From CAZOVB01 sp964583095 (GTDB lineage Bacteria; Planctomycetota; Phycisphaerae; SM23-33), in NCBI GenBank assembly GCA_964583095.1, contig CAZOVB010000078.1:1-20794 (forward strand): 20,794 nucleotides of DNA. The letters run 5' to 3'. Shown piece by piece: positions 15,341-20,794 of this stretch (position 1 is its first letter; each line of letters begins with the position of its first letter). The translations under genes were made by a program, and so were the position numbers. The notes beneath the pieces are model-generated. The model saw nothing but the letters and a program-made list of their open reading frames with translations, was not told the DNA's origin and ran no database searches.

Positions 15341-17278
15341 CTACTCTTGAGCGGGGAAAAACCCGTGCTCGGCAAGCATCTGCATCAGCCGGTCGAGGCT
15401 CTCGGACACATCGATCTGCCCGGTGGGCAGGACCAGGTGGGCCGTGGCAGGGATCTCGAAGGGCGCGCTGACGCCGGGGAAGAGCTTGATCTCGCCGGAC
15501 TCGGCCTTTTCATACAGGCCTTCGGGGTCGCGGGTGCGGCAGATCTCGACGGGGCAATCCAGGTAGACTTCCAGGAATCTCTCTTTGCCGATGATCCGGC
15601 GGGCGATTTCCCGGTCGGCCCGGTTGGGCGTCAAAAAGGCGCAGATACAGATATTGCCGGTCTGGTTGAAGAGCCTGGCCACCTCGGCTGCCCGTCGGAT
15701 GTTCTCGGCTCGTTCGTCTGCGCTGAAACCCAGGTCTCTGCTGACGCCCAGTCTCATGTTGGCCCCGTCCAGGACGTTGCAGGCAGCTGCGGTGTCGAAG
15801 AGGCGTTTCTCCAGTCCGTAGGCCAGCGTACTTTTCCCCGAACCGGTCAGGCCTTCCAGCCAGATTGTCGCGGGCTTCTGGGAGAAGCGTTTCATGCGGT
15901 CGCTGAGGGTTACTGTACCGCTCTGGGCCCGGACGTTGGAACTGCGGGGCGAGGTGACCTGCTTCTCCGGATGCACGAGGAGCTTGTTGGGTTCGCGGTC
16001 GAGGATCATCCCCGCCCCGACGGTGTTGTTGGTGACGCGGTCGATGATAATGAACGCGCCGGTCGAGCGGTTCTTGCGGTAGGCGTCAAAGGCCACCGGC
16101 GTGGAAAGCCGGAACGCCACGCGACCGATCTCGTTCAAGCCCAGCGAATCACCGTCGCTGCGATGGAGCGTATTGACATCGACCTGATATCGGAGGGCGG
16201 CGGCCTCGGCCGGGACGACCCGGCTCGATAGCTTGAGAAGATACCCACGCCCGAGCTCCAGTTTTTTGGAGTTCATCCAGACGACCATCGCGTCCAGATC
16301 GCGTTCCATGCTGGGCACGTTGTGCGGGTGGACGAGCATGTCGCCGCGACTGACGTCTATCTCGTCGGCGAGGGTGACGGTGACGGCCTGAGGGGGCACA
16401 GCTTCGCCTATTTCCTGGCCGCCGGGAGCGAGAACGGATTTTACCACGCTCTGCATGCCGCTGGGCAGGACCATGATCTCGTCGCCGGGTTTGACGGTCC
16501 CCGAGGCGATTGTGCCCTGATAGCCGCGGAAGGTCCGGTCGGGCCTGCAGACGTACTGTACGGGCAGGCGCAGGTCGATGAGGTTCCGGTCCGAGCCAAT
16601 GTGAATGGTCTCGAGGTGGTCCAGCATCGGTCTGCCCGTGTACCAGGGCATCTTTTCGGATCTTCGGACGACGTTTTCTCCCTCCAGAGCGCTGATGGGG
16701 ATGAAAGTCATATCGCCGATCTGGAGGCGGGCGGCGAAGTTGGAGAATTCCTTATGGATGGCCTCGTAGGCCTCCTGGCGGTAATCGACCAGGTCCATTT
16801 TGTTCACGGCCACCACGACGTGAGGAATGCCCAGAAGCGCGGTGATGAATGCATGGCGTTTGGACTGGGTCAGGACGCCGGCAGAGGCATCGATGAGAAT
16901 GACCGCCAGGTCGGCCGTCGAGGCTCCGGTGGCCATGTTCCGGGTGTACTGCTCGTGGCCCGGGCTGTCGGCGATGATGAATTTCCGCCGGGGCGTAGAG
17001 AAGTATCGGTAGGCCACGTCGATGGTAATTCCCTGCTCGCGTTCGGCCTTGAGCCCATCGGTCAGCAGGGCCAGGTCCGGCCTGTCGCCGGTGGTTCCCC
17101 ATCGTCCCGAGGCCTGCTCGATGCTCTCGAGCTGATCCTCGTAGATGGACTTGGACTCGAAGAGCAGTTGTCCGATCAGCGTGCTCTTGCCGTCGTCGAC
17201 CGATCCGCAGGTCACGAACCGCAGCAGATCCTTCTGCTCGTTGTCCTTGAGCATCTGCAATACATCCTGGGCGGGCAT
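15341..17278 (-). CDS. cysNC: Bifunctional sulfate adenylyltransferase subunit 1 / APS kinase
   Basis: This protein of 645 residues joins the regulatory GTPase of ATP sulfurylase to an APS kinase. The GTPase half (1-440) has the P-loop GSVDDGKST (25-33), the switch region EREQGITIDVAYRYF, DSPGHEQY in place of the more usual DTPGHEQY, and NKMD. Two EF-Tu-like beta-barrel domains follow. The APS kinase half (about 465-645) has P-loop GLTGSGKST (476-484). Its DGDN substrate motif reads D504-G-A-N507, so the second Asp is replaced by Ala506. With CysD the GTPase half couples GTP hydrolysis to APS formation from ATP and sulfate; the fused half would make PAPS if active. The ATG shares one base with the cysD stop (TGATG), implying translational coupling. 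A second, canonical APS kinase lies at the start of the same operon. Confidence 0.95.
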   Translation of the reverse strand: MPAQDVLQMLKDNEQKDLLRFVTCGSVDDGKSTLIGQLLFESKSIYEDQLESIEQASGRWGTTGDRPDLALLTDGLKAEREQGITIDVAYRYFSTPRRKFIIADSPGHEQYTRNMATGASTADLAVILIDASAGVLTQSKRHAFITALLGIPHVVVAVNKMDLVDYRQEAYEAIHKEFSNFAARLQIGDMTFIPISALEGENVVRRSEKMPWYTGRPMLDHLETIHIGSDRNLIDLRLPVQYVCRPDRTFRGYQGTIASGTVKPGDEIMVLPSGMQSVVKSVLAPGGQEIGEAVPPQAVTVTLADEIDVSRGDMLVHPHNVPSMERDLDAMVVWMNSKKLELGRGYLLKLSSRVVPAEAAALRYQVDVNTLHRSDGDSLGLNEIGRVAFRLSTPVAFDAYRKNRSTGAFIIIDRVTNNTVGAGMILDREPNKLLVHPEKQVTSPRSSNVRAQSGTVTLSDRMKRFSQKPATIWLEGLTGSGKSTLAYGLEKRLFDTAAACNVLDGANMRLGVSRDLGFSADERAENIRRAAEVARLFNQTGNICICAFLTPNRADREIARRIIGKERFLEVYLDCPVEICRTRDPEGLYEKAESGEIKLFPGVSAPFEIPATAHLVLPTGQIDVSESLDRLMQMLAEHGFFPAQE

Positions 17279-18183
17279 CAGAAGTATCCTTCCCGTTTCT
17301 TTTCTTCCATCGAGCCTTCACGGTCCTTGTCGACGGCGCGGTTCTGTCGTTCACTGGTCGAGGCGACCATGGTTTCCTCGATGATCTCCTCGAGGGTGGT
17401 CGCCCGGGATCGGACCGCCCCGGTGCATTTCTGACAGCCAAGCGTTCTGAAGCGGATCCACTCCTGTTTGACTTCCTCTGTCTCCGCCGGTTTGTTGAGG
17501 TCGCCGGCGTAGACGAGCATGCCGTCTCGCTGGATGACGGGCCTTTCGGCCGCAAAATAGAGCGGCACGATCTCGATCTGTTCCAGATAGATGTAGTTCC
17601 AGATATCCAACTCGGTCCAGTTGCTCAGTGGAAAGGCCCGGAAGCTCTCGCCTTTGGCATGGCAGGTGTTGTAGAGATTCCACAGTTCGGGCCTCTGGTT
17701 CTTAGGGTCCCACTGCATCGCCTGGTCGCGAAAACTCAGGACCCGCTCCTTGGCGCGGGACTGTTCTTCGTCACGACGGGCGCCGCCGAAGGCGGCGTCG
17801 AATCCGTGTCTCTGCAGGGCCTCGACGAGGCACTGGGTCTTGAGAAGCTGCGAGCAGAGCGTGCAACTCCAGTTCTCGTAGGGACCGATTTCCTCCAAGG
17901 CCCTGTGGTTGGTCTCCACGATCAGTTCAAAGGGCACTTCGCGACTCATCCGGTCGCGAAACTCGATCATCTCGGGGAACTTGAAGGTCGTATCGACGTG
18001 CAGCAGGGGAAAGGGGATCGGACCCGGGGCAAAGGCCTTCTCGGCCAGACGCAGCAGGACCGAAGAGTCCTTCCCGATCGAATAGAGCATGACGGGCTTC
18101 TCGCACTCGGCCACCACTTCCCGGAAGATGTGGATGCTCTCGGCTTCGAGCTGTTGAAGGTGGGTAACGTTGTAGTCGGTCAA
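17278..18183 (-). CDS. cysD: Sulfate adenylyltransferase subunit 2
   Basis: This is the catalytic subunit of heterodimeric ATP sulfurylase, which makes APS and pyrophosphate from sulfate and ATP. It has 301 residues, the family length. The PP-loop SIGKDSSV lies at 35-42, GGARRDEEQSRAKER binds ATP, and the conserved ending EKKREGYF is present. The start is a TTG with a strong AGGGAGAAGG ribosome-binding site; no better ATG or GTG lies nearby. The gene follows cysC by 40 bases and overlaps cysNC by one base, so all three form one operon. Confidence 0.96.
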   Translation of the reverse strand: MTDYNVTHLQQLEAESIHIFREVVAECEKPVMLYSIGKDSSVLLRLAEKAFAPGPIPFPLLHVDTTFKFPEMIEFRDRMSREVPFELIVETNHRALEEIGPYENWSCTLCSQLLKTQCLVEALQRHGFDAAFGGARRDEEQSRAKERVLSFRDQAMQWDPKNQRPELWNLYNTCHAKGESFRAFPLSNWTELDIWNYIYLEQIEIVPLYFAAERPVIQRDGMLVYAGDLNKPAETEEVKQEWIRFRTLGCQKCTGAVRSRATTLEEIIEETMVASTSERQNRAVDKDREGSMEEKKREGYF

Positions 18184-18223
18184 GGGCCTTCTCCCTGCTT
18201 GGGGGGTGCGTCCAGCCTGGCTT

Positions 18224-18838
18224 TCAGGTGTGGATCAACTTTTCCTGCCGGAGGTACTGCAGTATACGCTGGGCGGATTGCTGTGGAGACATCTCGGTGG
18301 CGGGCAGGACGATTTCCGCATTTTCCGGGGCTTGGTAGGGCGCGTCGATTCCGGTAAAGCCCCGGATCTCACCCGCTCGGGCCTTTGCATAGAGGCCCTT
18401 GGGATCCCGCTTCTCGCATTCATCGACGGGTACGTCCAGGTGGACCTCCACAAAACGTCCCTGGGGGACTTTGGATCGTGCAAGGGCTCGCCCCGCCCGG
18501 AAAGGGGAAATAAAGGCCGTTAGGACGATCAGTCCCGCATCGACAAACAGGGCTGTCACCTCGGCCAGGCGGCGGATGTTCTCCTGCCTGTCGGCATCGG
18601 AAAATCCCAGATCGTCATTGAGGCCGTGGCGGACGTTGTCGCCGTCGAGCACGTAGGCCAGCTTGCCCTGCTTGTAGAGCAGGGACTCCAACTCGCGGGC
18701 AATGGTGCTCTTTCCGCTGCCGCTGAGGCCCGTGAGCCATACCGCGCAGCCTCTCTGGCCCAGCAGATCGCCTCTCTGGTCCGAGTGGATCCGCCCTGCA
18801 TGCCATGTGATGTTCTTTTCCTGCGGTTTCCGATTCAA
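18224..18838 (-). CDS. cysC: Adenylylsulfate (APS) kinase
   Basis: The enzyme phosphorylates APS to PAPS with ATP in the cytoplasm. From the TTG at 18838 it has 204 residues, the usual size. AAAAGG lies six bases upstream of this TTG, and the protein then begins NRKPQEKNITWH, a standard CysC opening. The frame stays open far upstream, but a good promoter at 18885-18913 would start the transcript near 18878 and exclude longer versions. The P-loop is GLSGSGKST (37-45) and the DGDN motif is intact (65-68, DGDNVRHG). FISPFR and KRDPKGLY follow as in the family. It is the first gene of cysC-cysD-cysNC, so the operon encodes two APS kinase domains, this one canonical. It is divergent from cysQ. Confidence 0.95.
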   Translation of the reverse strand: MNRKPQEKNITWHAGRIHSDQRGDLLGQRGCAVWLTGLSGSGKSTIARELESLLYKQGKLAYVLDGDNVRHGLNDDLGFSDADRQENIRRLAEVTALFVDAGLIVLTAFISPFRAGRALARSKVPQGRFVEVHLDVPVDECEKRDPKGLYAKARAGEIRGFTGIDAPYQAPENAEIVLPATEMSPQQSAQRILQYLRQEKLIHT

Positions 18839-18860
18839 AGATTGCCTTTTCGTCGATCTG

Positions 18861-18889
18861 TTGCCGCCAATGACAAGAACGCGTATGGT
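18861..18889 (+). promoter_or_regulatory. Candidate sigma70 promoter of cysQ
   Basis: TTGCCG (18861-18866) and TATGGT (18884-18889) lie 17 bases apart, each with 4 of 6 consensus bases. The start of transcription would be near 18896, about 57 bases before the cysQ GTG. Its -10 coincides with the -10 of the opposite-strand cysC promoter. Confidence 0.4.
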
Positions 18890-18913
18890 ATCCGAGAATC
18901 GCTTCGCTGCCAA
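18885..18913 (-). promoter_or_regulatory. Candidate sigma70 promoter of the cysC-cysD-cysNC operon
   Basis: On the minus strand TTGGCA (5 of 6 consensus bases; plus-strand 18908-18913) is followed after exactly 17 bases by TACCAT (4 of 6; 18885-18890). Transcription would begin near 18878 and give a leader of about 40 bases that includes the AAAAGG site before the TTG start. Confidence 0.5.
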
Positions 18914-18952
18914 TACACTAGCGCAGGTCAGACAGTTCAGGGAGAATGCCGC

Positions 18953-19741
18953 GTGCTCGCAACAGATCAACTCAAGCAATGGCTGGTTTCGTGCAGGGAG
19001 ATCGCCGCCCGGGCGGCCTGGGCCATCCAAGACGTGGCCCGGGAGTCCCTGGATGTCCGGGAAAAGCAGGACGGCTCGCCATTGACCCGGGCCGACCGGG
19101 CCTCGCACGACGTGATCGTCTCGGGGCTCTCGGCGTTGTCGCCGTCGCAGGCCATCCTTTCCGAAGAAGGCTCCCAGAGCGACCTGGAAAACTGGAAGGC
19201 GGATCCGTACTGGCTGGTCGATCCGCTCGACGGGACCAAGGAGTTCATCGCCGGGCGAACCGAATACACCGTGAATATCGCGCTGGTCGAGCAGGCCGTG
19301 CCGGTCCTGGGGGTGATCTTCGTCCCGGCCCAGAACGTCTGCTACTTTGCCGCGCGAGGCCTGGGGGCCTTCCGGAAGGACGCCGACGGGCCCGAGGAGA
19401 GGCTCCAGCCCAGCCGGGCAGCCAGGCCGCAATCGGCCGTGGCCAGTCGAAGTCATCTCTCCGATGAGACCCGGGCGTTTTTGGAGCGAAACGGCATCGA
19501 GCAATTCATCCAGTCCGGAAGCAGCATCAAGATCTGCGCCGTGGCCGAGGGCAAGGCCGACATCTACCCCCGCCACGGGCCGACCTGCCTTTGGGACACC
19601 GGGGCGGGGGCGGCCATCGCCCGCGAGGCCGGGTGCAGAGTCATGGACCTGGAGGGGCAGGAACTGCGTTATGACCCGGCCCAGCGGGTGCTGGTGCCCG
19701 GTTTTATCGTCGTGCCCGGGAAGATGGAATTTCAGATGTAG
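18953..19741 (+). CDS. cysQ: 3'(2'),5'-bisphosphate nucleotidase (PAP phosphatase)
   Basis: The enzyme hydrolyses 3'-phosphoadenosine 5'-phosphate, the by-product of PAPS use, to AMP and phosphate, and may also trim PAPS. It has 262 residues from the GTG at 18953, which has AGGGAG eight bases upstream; the longer open frame to the left lies antisense to cysC. The motifs of the Mg-dependent, Li-sensitive phosphatase family are all visible: KQDGSPLTRAD (38-48), SEEG (70-73), DPLDGTKEF (from 90) and WDTGAG (from 214). It is divergent from cysC and completes the local PAPS cycle. A small membrane-protein gene follows after 46 bases and could be co-transcribed. Confidence 0.94.
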   Translation: MLATDQLKQWLVSCREIAARAAWAIQDVARESLDVREKQDGSPLTRADRASHDVIVSGLSALSPSQAILSEEGSQSDLENWKADPYWLVDPLDGTKEFIAGRTEYTVNIALVEQAVPVLGVIFVPAQNVCYFAARGLGAFRKDADGPEERLQPSRAARPQSAVASRSHLSDETRAFLERNGIEQFIQSGSSIKICAVAEGKADIYPRHGPTCLWDTGAGAAIAREAGCRVMDLEGQELRYDPAQRVLVPGFIVVPGKMEFQM

Positions 19742-19787
19742 AGACGGCCCACGGGTTTGCAGGTATCAACAGGGAGACATGGGAAGA

Positions 19788-20285
19788 ATGAATCTGATAC
19801 TGAGCATTTCCAAAGCGTACATGACGGCATTGGGTTTCGCGGTGCTCATGGTCATCCTGATCCGGTTCCTTCGATTGCCCCGATTGATCCTGGACGTGGT
19901 CACCGAGGACTCCCAGCCGGATGTTCCCGAGGGCATGGAGCCAGGGCAATGGGAGAAGATTGTACTCAGGCCCGTTGCAGAAGCCGGCGACGGTTTCTTC
20001 GAGACGCTTTTCTTCCTCCTTTCCATCTTTGCGGGGGCCTATCTCCTGATCGGGGCATGGCTGGTTTTCAAGGCAGCGGTCTGGTGGATGGTCTGGCGCG
20101 AAGTGGTTCAGGTTCCGCCGCGTCTTGCCGATCTGGAAGAGCGTGAGTACCTGGCCGCCCGGAGCCAGTGGGGCGCCTGGATTGCCCGTCTGCTGCTGAC
20201 GGGGACCGCGATGAACTTCGTGATAGCGGCAGCGGCCGGCCTGGCCGGCTATGGACTGCTGCTCCTGGTAAGCAAACTGAAGTAG
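19788..20285 (+). CDS. Small predicted membrane protein, function unknown
   Basis: This protein has 165 residues from the ATG at 19788. An ATG three codons earlier (19779) is only two bases from the AGGGAG site (19771-19776), so the later one is preferred, though not surely. Three hydrophobic stretches are visible. One is near the N-terminus (AYMTALGFAVLMVILIRF), a long one lies mid-protein (FFETLFFLLSIFAGAYLLIG and beyond), and one is at the C-terminus (MNFVIAAAAGLAGYGLLLLV). The loop after the first helix is acidic and the region between helices two and three has several charged residues. No family was recognised. It follows cysQ and converges on a zinc-knuckle membrane gene. Confidence 0.65.
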   Translation: MNLILSISKAYMTALGFAVLMVILIRFLRLPRLILDVVTEDSQPDVPEGMEPGQWEKIVLRPVAEAGDGFFETLFFLLSIFAGAYLLIGAWLVFKAAVWWMVWREVVQVPPRLADLEEREYLAARSQWGAWIARLLLTGTAMNFVIAAAAGLAGYGLLLLVSKLK

Positions 20286-20289
20286 CAGA

Positions 20290-20333
20290 GCCTCAGCGAG
20301 ACCATTTGCCTTCGGTCATGCGCTGCTTGAGGC
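20290..20333. terminator. Imperfect hairpin between convergent membrane-protein genes
   Basis: GCCTCA (20290-20295) pairs with TGAGGC (20328-20333). The adjoining GCG (20296-20298) can pair with CGC further in (20321-20323) across a bulge, and GACC/GGTC can form an inner stem. There is no U-run. The position between two convergent stop codons supports a shared 3' structure. Confidence 0.25.
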
Positions 20334-20347
20334 AGGGGCAGGGCGAA

Positions 20348-20656
20348 TCAATCGTCCATCGGTGAGTTGAAGCGTTTGTGCTTCTTCCAGTCTGCCTGGC
20401 CGCATTTGGGACAGGGCTTGCGGCGCAGCAGTGCGACGCGCAGGAGCCCCAGCGGCAGGGAGAGGATGACCACGCCTAGAACCCAGGCCGGAAACGCCAG
20501 GGCCAAGGCCCAGAGCAGCGACCAGTCTTTCTCGCCGACCAGCCAGAGGGCCAGGGCCCCCACCGCCAGGGCCGGTGCGATCAGGACCGCATAGCCCAGG
20601 GGCTTGTTGGGGGCGATGTCCATTCGAGTGCGGCATTGTCCGCAGATCCACTGCAT
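20348..20656 (-). CDS. Small membrane protein with split zinc-knuckle cysteines
   Basis: This protein of unknown function has 102 residues. The ATG at 20656 has an ideal AAGGAG eight bases upstream; a longer open frame to 20722 lacks such a site. A CGQC pair (Cys5, Cys8) starts the protein, two transmembrane helices follow (about 25-41 and 45-73), and a CPKC pair (Cys82, Cys85) sits near the basic C-terminus. With both ends cytoplasmic, the two pairs could meet to form one four-cysteine zinc site. The 138 bases to the window end hold the ribosome-binding site and no other recognised feature. Confidence 0.7.
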   Translation of the reverse strand: MQWICGQCRTRMDIAPNKPLGYAVLIAPALAVGALALWLVGEKDWSLLWALALAFPAWVLGVVILSLPLGLLRVALLRRKPCPKCGQADWKKHKRFNSPMDD

Positions 20657-20794
20657 GGCGCAGTCTCCTTCGGGGCAAATAATCTGCCTGATGATGCTAC
20701 CCTCGGCGAGCCGGGCGAGCAAGGGCCGGCCAAGGCCTTTGGAGCCGGTTGCGTTGTAAGGCTTTGGATGTTACGAGTGGGTGATGCTGATGGC

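Noticed and set aside
16322..17434. Plus-strand open frame of 370 codons opposite cysNC and the end of cysD
   Set aside because: It is antisense to strongly conserved genes and has no recognisable domain.
18839..19576. Upstream extension of the cysC frame to about 450 codons
   Set aside because: The extension is antisense to cysQ, and the TTG at 18838 with AAAAGG and the promoter at 18885-18913 explain the normal CysC length.

Overview
The window is about 20.8 kb of GC-rich bacterial DNA, almost fully coding, with frequent GTG and TTG starts. The gene content fits a polysaccharide-degrading Planctomycetota-type bacterium, possibly of the Phycisphaerae: an exported clan GH-A glycosidase, a Gfo/Idh/MocA dehydrogenase, a GH4 glycosidase, glycine-rich lipoproteins and a CysNC fusion. 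This placement is an inference from gene content and style; no marker gene or rRNA is present. No tRNA, rRNA, CRISPR array, insertion sequence or phage gene was found.

Layout. (1) 1-4466, plus strand: a leader with a possible attenuator, an exported clan GH-A glycoside hydrolase, then a Gfo/Idh/MocA oxidoreductase with its own candidate sigma70 promoter. (2) 4467-7863, plus strand: an intergenic region carrying a perfect 16-bp palindrome, then a 1044-residue hybrid histidine kinase. It has a PhnD/TtrS-like periplasmic sensor, a PAS domain, a kinase core, a degenerate receiver (Asp to Glu) and a canonical receiver. (3) 7886-10327: an AraC-family regulator divergent from a GH4 glycosidase, with repeated TGCACTT-type sites between them. 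(4) 10436-10912, minus strand: a small zinc-knuckle membrane protein with an in-frame TAG just upstream of its usable start. (5) 11217-15313, plus strand: two translationally coupled lipoproteins. The first is a helical-repeat-like protein. The second has four collagen-like Gly-X-Y tracts and a C-terminal CsgG/LpoB-like fold whose segments appear in permuted order. (6) 15341-18838, minus strand: cysC-cysD-cysNC, which makes PAPS. (7) 18953-19741, plus strand: cysQ, divergent from cysC. Its -10 element overlaps the cysC -10 on the opposite strand. (8) 19788-20656: a small three-helix membrane protein and a convergent zinc-knuckle membrane protein.

How the genes work together. The left half is a carbohydrate-use neighbourhood: hydrolase, sugar dehydrogenase, and GH4 with an AraC regulator. 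The right half is a sulfate-activation module: CysD/CysN make APS, CysC and the CysNC C-terminal domain phosphorylate it to PAPS, and CysQ removes the by-product PAP. No PAPS or APS reductase is present, so PAPS could serve sulfation or assimilation. The sensor kinase resembles sulfur-oxyanion sensors, but any link to the sulfate genes is speculative.

The most unusual element is the lipoprotein pair at 11217-15313, which looks like an undescribed envelope or surface-assembly module. Next come the paired APS kinases, one with an altered DGDN motif, and the shared -10 divergent promoter.
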